Of a stretch of DNA of 64,000 nt, positions 28,548-37,057 are shown piece by piece. The DNA is from Paludibacteraceae bacterium (lineage in GTDB: Bacteria > Bacteroidota > Bacteroidia > Bacteroidales > Paludibacteraceae), in NCBI GenBank assembly GCA_017450435.1, contig JAFSTO010000029.1:47792-111791 (forward strand), written 5' to 3'. Numbering within the stretch: position 1 is the stretch's first letter; every line of letters starts with the position of its first letter. A program made the translations under genes and the position numbers. The notes below the pieces were generated by a model that had not been told where the DNA came from, searched no databases, and saw nothing but the letters and a program-made list of their open reading frames with translations.

Positions 28548-31016
28548 ATGAAGAAGTTTATTTTACTCTTGTTTTCGTGTGCCGCGCTCTCGCTATTTGC
28601 GCAAGTCACCACTACTCCTGCTATTATCGACAAAGGTTACAGCGGTGAGGTAATCATTACTTATGACCCGACAGCCGGCAACGGCGGCATGGCGTCAGCT
28701 ACTAAGTGTTATGCCCACACCGGTCTTATCACCTCAGCCTCAGCTGATAACGGCGACTGGAAGAACGTCATCGGTAGTTGGCGTGGAGCCACACAACCGC
28801 AACTGACTAAGGTAGGAACGAAGTGGCAACTCACAATTCCAAACATCTACACTTTCTATGGAGTGCCCGAAACAACCGACATCATCGCGCTTGCTTTCGT
28901 CTTTCACGATGGCCCCGGCGGCACGAAGGAAGGGAAGACCACTGCCGGAGGAGATATTCTGCTCTTCCTTGGCGAGGATAATACCGGCTCCGATATATGG
29001 GCAGGCTTCACCCCTGCGGCCGCAACGCAGCAGTCTCGGCCGACAGGCATAGAGCAAGGTATCTACTATGACCCTAATGACCCTACAGCCGTCACGCTCT
29101 GCACCTACGCTGCCAGCAAGACAGCGCCTGCACAACACGTCTTTCTTATCGGCGATATGAACGACTGGAAGCTCGATAACAGCTATCAGTTAAAACGCGA
29201 CGGTAACTACTTCTGGATTCGCGTTACAGGTCTGACCCCGGGTGAGCCGTATCGTTTCCAATATGCTGTTGTCAGAGCCGATGGGGTAAAGAAGCAGATA
29301 AGTGACCTTTATTCGGAGATGGTGCTGCACCCCGATGACAAGTATGAGCCGCGTAGCGTCAACCCTGACCTGCTCGGATACCCGCTCAAGGGGGCCGACG
29401 GCGGATATGTTACCGTCATTCAAACCGACAAGCCTAAGTTCCAATGGAGCAACGAGACGCTTAACTTCCAACGTCCTGACAAGAATAATCTTCTGATTTA
29501 CGAACTATGGGTATATGACCACACGCCGATGCGCTCTTTGCAAGGATTGATGGAAAGACTGGATTATATTCAGAACCTCGGTGTCAATGCTGTTGAGCTG
29601 ATGCCCGTCAATGAGTTCGACGGCAACGTCAACTGGGGCTACTCGCCTAACCATTATTTTGCAGTGGACCGTGCATACGGCTCCGGCGATGACCTCAAAA
29701 CGTTTGTTGACGAGTGTCACAAGCGCGGACTTGCCGTTATTCTTGATATGGTCTTCAATCACGCTACAGGACTTAACCCGATGAACAAACTTTATCCATA
29801 CGGTTCGGACCTTGCGCAAAACCCGTGGTTCAACGTGTCAGCACCACATCCGGACAATGTGTATGAGGACTGGAACCACGACTTCGAGCCGGCACACAAG
29901 ATGTTTATTCGTGTATTGAAATATTGGATAGAAGAGTATCACATCGACGGCTATCGTATGGACCTTAGCCACGGACTTTGCGGTGCTTCATACAACGCTG
30001 TAGCTAATTTGAAAGACTACTATCAAAACGGTGTTCAGGCCGCTGCAAACGATGCGTATTTCATCCTTGAGCACTGGGGTACATCTATGGGCACTGACCG
30101 TCCGCAGCTTGTGAATGCCGGCATGCTCTGCTGGCAGAACACTTGCAACGCCTATCAGCAGACCGCTATGGGTTGGCTAAAGGACGGAGACTCCTTCAGC
30201 GACGCGAACAAAGACGGATACGTCAGCTATTGTAATAACCACGATGAGGAACGCCCGTTCTTCAAGGCTAAACAATGGGGCAACGGCGACCTGCAGACTA
30301 ACGACTCGGCACGAGTGGCACGTGTGCCGCTCAACATGGCGTTCCTATGCCTGCTCAACGGCTCGCACCTGTTCTACCATTTCGATGAACTCGGATTTGA
30401 CTTCTCTAAGTACCAGTTTGCTAACGGCAAATGGGGTAAGGACGGCGTTGATGCCTACGGTAAGACTGTAGCCGCTAACGCTAAGACAAGCGAGGCGAAG
30501 ATGACAGTCAAGTATCGCCCGGAAAGCTGGATGAGAGAAGCCGGTATTCGCATGCAGGCTTACGCCAGGACTGCGGAGATACTACAACTGCGTACGCGTC
30601 TGATGCCGCAGGTTTTTGAAGGTAATCCTACGTCGGTGTCTGTCGGCAGTGGAAAGGAATTGCGCACTATTCAGTGGGGAAACGATGTGTTTGTAGCCGG
30701 TAACTTCTCTGTTGCTGCCTCGCAGAGTGTCACTCTGCCTGACGGCACATGGTACGACTATCTGGCAGGTGGTGTGCAAGCGGGTGCGTCCTACACGCTG
30801 CAGCCCGGTGAGGTGATAGTCTTTACCGGCACGGCAATCACGCCGCCGGTTATACCGAATGCTTATCCGGATATCACTCTCGGCTTGGATGAAACACCGG
30901 TTTATGATTTCTTCTCCAATCGTGCTGACAAGGCAGTCAAGCGAATAATTGACGGACGACTTGTTCTCATCCTTGACGGTCGCTCATACGATGCCCTCGG
31001 TCGTCGCATACAGTGA
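28548..31016 (+). CDS. Secreted GH13 alpha-glucan hydrolase with CBM48-like domain
   Basis: From the ATG at 28548 the product is 822 residues. A signal peptide (LLLFSCAALSLFAQ) is followed by an N-terminal beta domain, a CBM48/E-set-like domain (HVFLIGDMNDWKLDNSYQLKRD) and a GH13 barrel. Its catalytic residues are Asp472 (DGYRMDLSHG), Glu508 (YFILEHWG) and Asp566 (NNHDEER). The domain order is closer to branching/debranching-type GH13 enzymes than to the two amylases upstream, so it may attack alpha-1,6 bonds or act as an amylase; the sequence does not settle this. The tail IDGRLVLILDGRSYDALG plus four residues shares the neighbourhood motif. An upstream in-frame extension to 28323 would cross the promoter and terminator and is rejected. 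Confidence 0.88.
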   Translation: MKKFILLLFSCAALSLFAQVTTTPAIIDKGYSGEVIITYDPTAGNGGMASATKCYAHTGLITSASADNGDWKNVIGSWRGATQPQLTKVGTKWQLTIPNIYTFYGVPETTDIIALAFVFHDGPGGTKEGKTTAGGDILLFLGEDNTGSDIWAGFTPAAATQQSRPTGIEQGIYYDPNDPTAVTLCTYAASKTAPAQHVFLIGDMNDWKLDNSYQLKRDGNYFWIRVTGLTPGEPYRFQYAVVRADGVKKQISDLYSEMVLHPDDKYEPRSVNPDLLGYPLKGADGGYVTVIQTDKPKFQWSNETLNFQRPDKNNLLIYELWVYDHTPMRSLQGLMERLDYIQNLGVNAVELMPVNEFDGNVNWGYSPNHYFAVDRAYGSGDDLKTFVDECHKRGLAVILDMVFNHATGLNPMNKLYPYGSDLAQNPWFNVSAPHPDNVYEDWNHDFEPAHKMFIRVLKYWIEEYHIDGYRMDLSHGLCGASYNAVANLKDYYQNGVQAAANDAYFILEHWGTSMGTDRPQLVNAGMLCWQNTCNAYQQTAMGWLKDGDSFSDANKDGYVSYCNNHDEERPFFKAKQWGNGDLQTNDSARVARVPLNMAFLCLLNGSHLFYHFDELGFDFSKYQFANGKWGKDGVDAYGKTVAANAKTSEAKMTVKYRPESWMREAGIRMQAYARTAEILQLRTRLMPQVFEGNPTSVSVGSGKELRTIQWGNDVFVAGNFSVAASQSVTLPDGTWYDYLAGGVQAGASYTLQPGEVIVFTGTAITPPVIPNAYPDITLGLDETPVYDFFSNRADKAVKRIIDGRLVLILDGRSYDALGRRIQ

Positions 31017-31048
31017 AACAGACAAGACTTACGCCACAATTACAATCA

Positions 31049-31096
31049 CCGTCTCTACACGTTGTCCGACCTTGTTTTGCCAGCGTGTAGAGACGG
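31049..31096. terminator. Long inverted repeat between convergent genes
   Basis: CCGTCTCTACACG (31049-31061) and CGTGTAGAGACGG (31084-31096) are perfect complements with a 22-base loop. It lies between the converging third amylase and second endonuclease genes and probably ends transcription from both sides. Confidence 0.6.
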
Positions 31097-31118
31097 TATT
31101 TTATACTGTCTCGCAAAA

Positions 31119-31154
31119 GTACGAAAGATAGAAGTACGATGTACGAAGTATCAT
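31119..31154 (-). repeat. ACTTCGT-type heptamers at the 3' end of the second endonuclease gene
   Basis: On the plus strand, GTACGAA (31119), GTACGAT (31134), GTACGAA (31141) and GTATCAT (31148). On the minus strand these read as ACTTCGT-type units, matching the ACTTGGT repeats at 28.5 kb except for one base. The last copy runs into the stop codon of the endonuclease gene. Confidence 0.65.
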
Positions 31155-32686
31155 CTGATTCGTCTGCCGAAGGCATCGTAGGTGCCGGTGGTGTGACGGA
31201 TGAAGAGACTGCCGTTTTGGAGGTATTTCACTGCCTGCGGTGCTTGCGTCCGGGCGTCATTTTTTGACTTCTGACTGCTGATTTCTGATTGCTGACTGTT
31301 CACGTCGTCTATTGCTGTCTCCGTGTTCTTACGCGCCGTAAGAAGGTATAACTCCTGCATGCAGGCACGCTTGGCTGTACTACCGCCTATGGATACGAGA
31401 CGCAGTGTGTTTGTGCCTGCCGGGATGCTGATTGTGTAACGCACCTCGTTGCGAGTGTTTTTTACGACAGTCTCTTGTATAGATTGTAGCAGGCAGTCGT
31501 CGGCATACACATCAAGCTGCATGCTTGTAGCGCTGTTGTATGGCGAAGCGCGGAAGACAAGCAAGGCGCTGTCGCTAAGCGCAAGTGAGGTGAAGCGTAG
31601 TTCACCATCGTCGCTTGATGTCCCCATTGTGATAGAGGCAGAGCCGTTGGACTGAATGCGGTTCAGTGCTGAGCCGCCGGGAACGGCATTAACGAGTGCT
31701 GACGTAAGGGCAGGAAGGTTGATAATGGTGTCGTAGAGGTGAAGACTGTCAACAGGAGAAATGTAGTCATGACAAACAGCCGTTCCGGCCGTGCAACTGA
31801 GCGAAGCAAGAGAAACGGTGTTGCCACGCATGTTTCCCCAGATATATTCAACTAACTCCGGATAGTCAATGAACGGGTTACGGTTGTGCTGTATGTCTGA
31901 GATGCTGTTGGCTCGACAAATCTCTTTTTCGCTGACAGGGTCCGAGCGATGCCAGTCAAGCAACACTTTTTTAACACTATCCGAGAACATCAGATACGAT
32001 GTTTTGCTGATATACTGCGCATACTTGCTGTCCCAATTGATATCCTCGTATGCTGTGGCGATATAGAAATACGCACGTGCAAAGTCGCCTCGGTATTCCG
32101 CTGCCGGTTCGAAGCATATATACCCGTATCCGGAGCTTGCGGCATTATCCATTCGGAATGAGCCATTGTCAAACTTATCGCCTTTTTTTACGTGCCCCGG
32201 AGCGTAGTTGCTCTTCTGCTGATTGGCAGCTTGATCGGATGGATTGAGGTGGTACAGGTCTTTGTATGCATCGTTAACCGTGCCACCCCACCATGACTTT
32301 GGCAGGCAGTGTTCTATATTCAACGAGCAGCCGGAGTCGCCGCGTTTATTGGGGTAGTAGCGTCGGCTGTCGGAGTACATATCCCAGACGCTGCCGTCCT
32401 CGCGTATGTCGGTCAGAGGAAAAGCCTGCCAAGTGCCATATTCCTTCAGGTCGCCTTTAACCCACTGTGGCGGGTTGTTGCTGCTGTGGTACGTAGTGGT
32501 ACCGTATGCGTACCTTACCCCACCGCGACATATACGGCTCAAGGTGCTCTTAAGCAGCGAGTCGCTCTTTCCCTCAATGGAATCGTAGTAGGACAGAGGA
32601 ATGTCTTCTGCCTTGACAGACTGATAGCAGGTTGCTACAAGCAGCATAATAAAGGTTACTGCGGTGAGGTGAGAATTAAGTTGCAT
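31151..32686 (-). CDS. Secreted endonuclease I, second copy, with the short shared tail
   Basis: This 511-residue exported nuclease has a signal peptide (FIMLLVATCYQSVKA) and an endonuclease I domain (about residues 45-310) with the active-site motif NIEHCLPKSWW (His126) and the substrate-loop equivalent LNPSDQAANQQKSNYAPGHV. The segment NRNPFIDYPELVEYIWGN is almost identical in the endonuclease at 17204-18793. A beta domain of about 120 residues follows, then a Ser/Gln-rich linker encoded by five 7-nt repeats, then the tail QNGSLFIRHTTGTYDAFG plus four residues. Unlike the first copy it lacks a full type A sorting domain. Confidence 0.87.
   Translation of the reverse strand: MQLNSHLTAVTFIMLLVATCYQSVKAEDIPLSYYDSIEGKSDSLLKSTLSRICRGGVRYAYGTTTYHSSNNPPQWVKGDLKEYGTWQAFPLTDIREDGSVWDMYSDSRRYYPNKRGDSGCSLNIEHCLPKSWWGGTVNDAYKDLYHLNPSDQAANQQKSNYAPGHVKKGDKFDNGSFRMDNAASSGYGYICFEPAAEYRGDFARAYFYIATAYEDINWDSKYAQYISKTSYLMFSDSVKKVLLDWHRSDPVSEKEICRANSISDIQHNRNPFIDYPELVEYIWGNMRGNTVSLASLSCTAGTAVCHDYISPVDSLHLYDTIINLPALTSALVNAVPGGSALNRIQSNGSASITMGTSSDDGELRFTSLALSDSALLVFRASPYNSATSMQLDVYADDCLLQSIQETVVKNTRNEVRYTISIPAGTNTLRLVSIGGSTAKRACMQELYLLTARKNTETAIDDVNSQQSEISSQKSKNDARTQAPQAVKYLQNGSLFIRHTTGTYDAFGRRIR
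31265..31299 (-). repeat. Five consecutive 7-nt repeats inside the endonuclease coding sequence
   Basis: The plus strand reads TGACTTC, TGACTGC, TGATTTC, TGATTGC, TGACTGT (consensus TGAYTKY) without interruption. On the coding strand they encode the Ser/Gln-rich linker just before the C-terminal tail. Because 7 is not a multiple of 3, gain or loss of a unit would shift the frame of the tail. Confidence 0.88.
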
Positions 32687-32748
32687 ATAGTGTGGTGGAG
32701 TTAAACAGACTTACACAATGCTTGTTGTCGGAAGGTGTTTCTCGGGAA

Positions 32749-33456
32749 TCATTTGTTCTTTGCAAGCAGCATAAGGTTGGCAACGATGTACCATACGATT
32801 ATCAGTGCACCACTTGCAATGAAATGTCCGAGTGCCGTACATAATGCTACTATTGCAACGCATCCGATGATGAACATATATTGCGTCTTGTTGTCGGTCC
32901 AAGAGAGGTTGTGGAACTTCAGCGAGAACATCGGTAGTTCAGCCACAAGCAGATAGCAGCTGATGAGGCATGCTGCCAGCATCGCCCACGGCATCCACAT
33001 TGCCCACGAGGCCATGTCGGGGTAGGTGGTTATAAGCGATGCCCAGAAAAGGGCGTTTGCCGGTGTGGCGAGACCGATGAAGCTATCGGTTTGGCGTTCG
33101 TCGCAGTTGAAGCGTGCGAGACGCACAGCAGAAAACGCTGCCATGATAAAAAATACCATACTCCACCAGCCCCACTCGTAGTTGCTGTTCTCTGTGGCTT
33201 GGCGGACGGACTGCACCAGCATTGCTGACGGTGCCAGACCAAAAGTGATGACATCGGCAAGAGAGTCAAGCTCCTTGCCTATAGGACCGCTGACACCCAA
33301 TATGCGGGCAGTCATGCCGTCAAAGAAATCAAAACAAGCACCTATCATGATGCAACCGAATGCACATATATAAAGCCCTTCAAAGGCGAGCATCACTGCC
33401 ATCGCACCGGATAGCAGGTTGCAACAGGTGATGATGTTGGGAATGTGTCGTTTCAT
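32749..33456 (-). CDS. pssA: CDP-diacylglycerol--serine O-phosphatidyltransferase
   Basis: This 235-residue integral membrane enzyme makes phosphatidylserine, the precursor of phosphatidylethanolamine. The CDP-alcohol phosphatidyltransferase signature is intact (DFFDGMTARILGVSG, then GKELDSLAD), and the N-terminus MKRHIPNIITCCNLLSG is typical of PssA. About six to eight hydrophobic segments are visible. It follows the AmpG-like gene with a 31-base gap made of a 14-nt repeat, so the two are probably co-transcribed. Confidence 0.92.
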   Translation of the reverse strand: MKRHIPNIITCCNLLSGAMAVMLAFEGLYICAFGCIMIGACFDFFDGMTARILGVSGPIGKELDSLADVITFGLAPSAMLVQSVRQATENSNYEWGWWSMVFFIMAAFSAVRLARFNCDERQTDSFIGLATPANALFWASLITTYPDMASWAMWMPWAMLAACLISCYLLVAELPMFSLKFHNLSWTDNKTQYMFIIGCVAIVALCTALGHFIASGALIIVWYIVANLMLLAKNK

Positions 33457-33493
33457 ATGTCACTTATTATATGTTACTTATTATATGTCACTT
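33455..33493 (-). repeat. 14-nt tandem repeat across the pssA start and the preceding stop
   Basis: On the plus strand, ATATGTCACTTATT, ATATGTTACTTATT and a partial third ATATGTCACTT run from 33455 to 33493. The array covers the pssA start codon, the whole gap and the stop codon of the transporter gene. The 14-nt unit is two heptads. Confidence 0.85.
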
Positions 33494-34831
33494 CTTTCCA
33501 TAGTCTTCGTTTACCTGTCGGCGTACGAAGATAGTAACAATTACTGTAGCCACACAGCAGGCAATCACCATCCAGAAGAAGTTTTGATACCCGAGAGCTT
33601 CTTGCAGGTATCCGGCGAACATTCCCGGAATCATCATTGACAGCGCCATGAATGCTGTGCAGATAGCGTAGTGCGATGTCTTGAACTCGCCCTCTGAGAA
33701 ATACATCATATACAGCATATATGCGGTGAAGCCGAATCCGTAGCCGAACTGTTCTATGGCTATAGCTATAGATATAAAGATGAGGTTATCAGGTTGGCAC
33801 ATCGCCAGATACACGAAGCTGAAACAAGGTAGCGTCATACATGCTGCCATCCACCACATCGATTTTTTCAGGCCGACGCGTGAGGCAAATATTCCGCCCA
33901 ATATGCCACCAACCATAAGGAATGCTACTCCTATAGTACCATACACCAATCCTACGGTCTCTGTGGTCAACCCTAAGCCGCCAAGCTCTACTTTGGCAAC
34001 AAGGAACGGGTTAATCATCTTGATAAGAAACGCCTCAGGCAAACGATAGACAAGCATAAAAATCATAGCCAGCAAGAAACCCGGTTTCTTAAAGAATGTG
34101 GCGAATGTTCTGCCGAACTCCTTAATGATTGCTACTGCGTTGCTCTCTTTTCCTTCCATGCTTGATTTGTCGCTATCCGGCTTGGGCAGCATGAACACGT
34201 GCCACAAGCTGATAAGGGCGAAGATGACTGATGTGACGAGCAGGGTCAGTTGCCAGGCAAGAGGGATATTTTGTGTTTTCGTTTCCAGCAATCCGGCAAT
34301 CACAAGCAAGACTCCCTGTCCGAATATGCTTGACAGACGGTAGAACACCGAGCGGGCACCGACAAAAGCGGCTTGCCGGTGTTGCGTCAGCGCAAGCATA
34401 TAGAAGCCGTCGGCTGCTATGTCGTGAGTAGCGGAGGCAAAGGCGGTGATGATAAACAGCAGGAGCATCACCGTGAACAAAGAGACAGGTGTTGTGCCGG
34501 ACGCTATCATCTCCGGTGTCGGATGAGGGATAGTAACCGTGAGCAGAACAAAGGCTGCGGTCATCAACAGCTGCATAGATACTATCCACCAGCGTTTGGT
34601 CTTTATAATATCAATAAACGGACTCCAGAACGGTTTGATGGTCCAAGGCAGATAAAGCAATGAGGTGAAAAGCGCCATCTCGCCATTAGGTACACCCATG
34701 CGTGTGAACATCATCACGGAGATGTTATTAACAAGGAAATATGGAATACCCTCTGCAAAATATAGTGTGGGAATCCATAACCATGGGTTGCGGGTTGTTT
34801 TTTCCGGCTGTGAATGAGTGGTGTTTGACAT
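33488..34831 (-). CDS. AmpG-like MFS permease
   Basis: This is a 447-residue major facilitator protein with about twelve hydrophobic segments. The N-terminal region FAEGIPYFLVNNISVMMF, FTSLLYLPWTIKPFWSP and DIIKTKRWWIV matches the AmpG/PAT family, which imports muropeptides or acetyl-CoA. In Bacteroidota such proteins are usually described only as MFS transporters, and the substrate is not certain. Other peptidoglycan-related genes occur in the window (mltG, murD, murG, uppP), but none is adjacent. It is followed by pssA on the same strand. Confidence 0.8.
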   Translation of the reverse strand: MSNTTHSQPEKTTRNPWLWIPTLYFAEGIPYFLVNNISVMMFTRMGVPNGEMALFTSLLYLPWTIKPFWSPFIDIIKTKRWWIVSMQLLMTAAFVLLTVTIPHPTPEMIASGTTPVSLFTVMLLLFIITAFASATHDIAADGFYMLALTQHRQAAFVGARSVFYRLSSIFGQGVLLVIAGLLETKTQNIPLAWQLTLLVTSVIFALISLWHVFMLPKPDSDKSSMEGKESNAVAIIKEFGRTFATFFKKPGFLLAMIFMLVYRLPEAFLIKMINPFLVAKVELGGLGLTTETVGLVYGTIGVAFLMVGGILGGIFASRVGLKKSMWWMAACMTLPCFSFVYLAMCQPDNLIFISIAIAIEQFGYGFGFTAYMLYMMYFSEGEFKTSHYAICTAFMALSMMIPGMFAGYLQEALGYQNFFWMVIACCVATVIVTIFVRRQVNEDYGKK

Positions 34832-34860
34832 TTGTTCGGGTAAGAGTTTTTGTTATTACA

Positions 34861-34897
34861 AAAGAAGCATTGCCGCTACCGCTGCAATGCTTCTTTT
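34861..34897 (-). terminator. Terminator of the PpiD-like gene
   Basis: The 13-bp perfect stem AAAGAAGCATTGC / GCAATGCTTCTTT has a 10-base loop and runs of T on both strands. It lies directly after the stop of the gene at 34912-36924. Confidence 0.85.
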
Positions 34898-34911
34898 CTT
34901 TTGACCGTTTA

Positions 34912-36924
34912 TTACTGGAAATTAGCGCGGTTGTCAATTACCTTAGCATTCTTCTCAATGAGTGATATTGCTTGATAAGGTACTGAATAAGATGTGCGCA
35001 TATTCAGTTGTTGTATTTGGCTTTCTTTGTTGAACTCTCCGTCGGCAGTTCTCTTTTCGCCGCCTTTGATTACATAAATGCCGGCGACACCCTCCACGAC
35101 AGCCAGTTTGCCGCTTTCAAGTCGCAGAGCTTCGCCTATTACAGCAGGCTCCATACCTGCCGAACCAAATCGGTAGGAGGCAAGGGTGACATCTTCGGCT
35201 GTTTGAATCTCGGCGTCTAACTTACCGGCAGCGTCTTCAAGTGTAGCAATGCCTGCAAGGTCTTTCTTCAGTTTGTCGGCTTTCTTCTTGTTAAGAGCCT
35301 CGTAGCGCAGTTCGCTGCTCACAGCCTCCAGCGGACGATAATTACCGTCTTGTATATCAGTAACGCATGCTACGATAAACTGGTCGCCGCACTCAAACAC
35401 GTCGCTCACGTCGCCCTCTTTGGCCTCAAACACCCACCGAACGATGGGGCGTGAAGACTTCAGGTCTTGTACCTTGTCGGTGTTTTTCTGCAGTGCTGCT
35501 GCGTTCTTGATGTCTTTGTCAGCTTCTTTAGCTCCGTTGCGGAACGACTCCTCGTCAGGGTTGGCAACGATGAACTGCTTTGCGCTGTTATAAATCTGTG
35601 CATAGGTCTTTGAGGAAGCGCTAACCTCGCGGGCAAGGATAGCTATGCGTACCTTTGGTGTCGGTTTGGCAATGTCAAGCACCTCGAAGGTCTGCTCCTG
35701 CATGCCGAGTGTGACGGTGATGCGTTCGCCTTTCTTTGCCTTCAAAGCCTGTTCTGCTAACTCTTTTGGCAGTTGAGATGCCGGTACCCAACCAAGCTCC
35801 TGATCCTCAGCACCCTCTTGCTTGGGGTCTGCTATCGCCTTCAGCTCTACTGAGTCGGGCAGCGAATAGCCTACTTTCATCAGACGTGCCATCGAATAGG
35901 TGTTGTCGGCAAAGCTGATTTCGGTGACATTGCCTTCCTTGGCATCTTTGCCGAAAGCAAATTCACGATATTGTTCCGGTACCTCGCTTTCTGACAGGTC
36001 GCGAGCGTTGTAGGTGATGTCAGAGTTGATGTTGACAACTGTCATTACATCATCGGTTGTGTAGAACTCGTTTTGCAGTTTTTTAAGCAACGCTTCAGTG
36101 TCTGCAAAATCCTGCTCTGACGGTACTACAGGGAACGACACGTAAATGATAGAGCGATTGGGCTCTTGACGATATTGCTCCTTATGTTTGTTGTAGAGCG
36201 ACTTTATCTCAGAGTTGCTCACCGTAACGAGCGAGTCGGCAACTGCGAAATAAGGTTTGGTTACGTACTCGATGTTTACACTTGTCTGTGCGGCATCAAA
36301 AGCATATTTGGCATCAAGTGAGTTGGCAGTGATACAGTTTTGTAGCAGAGCGTTATACTTCTGCTGCATGCGGTTGATACGAACCACATTCTCCCAATAT
36401 AGCCAATATGTCTTAGCTTGGTTGATATATGCCTGTTGCTCAGCGTTCTCGGGCTCATTTTCAAGCGAAGCAAGGAACTGTACGAGGTTCTGGCGGCTAA
36501 ACTGACCGTTCTCGTCCATGAAAGCGCGACGCGAACTGATAATCTGGTCAACATGCTCACCGAAACAGAGGTCTGCCAGCTCTTCCTTGGTCACTGTCAT
36601 GCCTATTTTTTTACCTTCTGATTGAAGTGTATAATCGGTGAGGTACATCTGCCATACTTGATTGCGGATGTTGGCAGAAAGGTCTTCGTCAAAGTCGTTG
36701 CGACCGGTTTCGATTTTATACACCTCTGTTAGACGCTCTTTTGCAGCCTCATATTCAGTGTAGTGAATTTTTTGTCCTTCAATTTCGCCAACATACTCGC
36801 GACGACGATTGAAATACGAGGTTCCGGATGAAAGGAAGTCACCGATGATAAAAGCAAACATAGCTAAACCTACAATTACTATAAGTGCCACACCATGTTT
36901 GCGGATATTTCCAATTGCAGCCAT
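34912..36924 (-). CDS. PpiD-like periplasmic peptidyl-prolyl isomerase/chaperone
   Basis: This 670-residue protein is anchored by one transmembrane helix (about residues 12-30, VALIVIVGLAMFAFIIGDFL), with the rest in the periplasm. The N-terminal SurA_N-like region contains VGEIEGQKIHYTEYEAA. A parvulin-like domain follows near residues 350-410 (ELGWVPASQLPKELAEQAL). A second domain with VSDVFECGDQFIVACVTDIQDG lies further on. Such proteins fold exported and outer-membrane proteins. Length and order fit Bacteroidota PpiD/SurA-type proteins of 650-710 residues. It is followed by a terminator. Confidence 0.87.
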   Translation of the reverse strand: MAAIGNIRKHGVALIVIVGLAMFAFIIGDFLSSGTSYFNRRREYVGEIEGQKIHYTEYEAAKERLTEVYKIETGRNDFDEDLSANIRNQVWQMYLTDYTLQSEGKKIGMTVTKEELADLCFGEHVDQIISSRRAFMDENGQFSRQNLVQFLASLENEPENAEQQAYINQAKTYWLYWENVVRINRMQQKYNALLQNCITANSLDAKYAFDAAQTSVNIEYVTKPYFAVADSLVTVSNSEIKSLYNKHKEQYRQEPNRSIIYVSFPVVPSEQDFADTEALLKKLQNEFYTTDDVMTVVNINSDITYNARDLSESEVPEQYREFAFGKDAKEGNVTEISFADNTYSMARLMKVGYSLPDSVELKAIADPKQEGAEDQELGWVPASQLPKELAEQALKAKKGERITVTLGMQEQTFEVLDIAKPTPKVRIAILAREVSASSKTYAQIYNSAKQFIVANPDEESFRNGAKEADKDIKNAAALQKNTDKVQDLKSSRPIVRWVFEAKEGDVSDVFECGDQFIVACVTDIQDGNYRPLEAVSSELRYEALNKKKADKLKKDLAGIATLEDAAGKLDAEIQTAEDVTLASYRFGSAGMEPAVIGEALRLESGKLAVVEGVAGIYVIKGGEKRTADGEFNKESQIQQLNMRTSYSVPYQAISLIEKNAKVIDNRANFQ

Positions 36925-37009
36925 TTTATAATGTTGTTACTTAGTGTCTTGTTCAAAAAAATGTCGGCTTTATAAGCCGCTGAATGTTTTGTTTCAGGTA
37001 AAAGAGTAA

Positions 37010-37046
37010 CTCCAACAGCCTGTCTTGGTAAGGCGGGCTGCTGGAG
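37010..37046 (-). terminator. Terminator after rplT
   Basis: CTCCA-CAGCC pairs with GGCTG-TGGAG around a 15-base loop with one mismatch. On the minus strand it is followed by TTACTCTTTT. It ends the infC-rpmI-rplT operon 12 bases past the rplT stop. Confidence 0.65.
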
Positions 37047-37057
37047 ATACTATTTGT

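Noticed and set aside
17204-32686. Classical polysaccharide utilisation locus (SusC/SusD type)
   Set aside because: No SusC- or SusD-like gene lies in or next to the cluster. The nearest beta-barrel gene (14021-16996) has no SusD partner and is separated from the cluster by a terminator and a promoter.
22494-33493. CRISPR array as explanation for the tandem repeats
   Set aside because: The units are 7 or 14 nt, contiguous and without spacers, and no cas gene is present.
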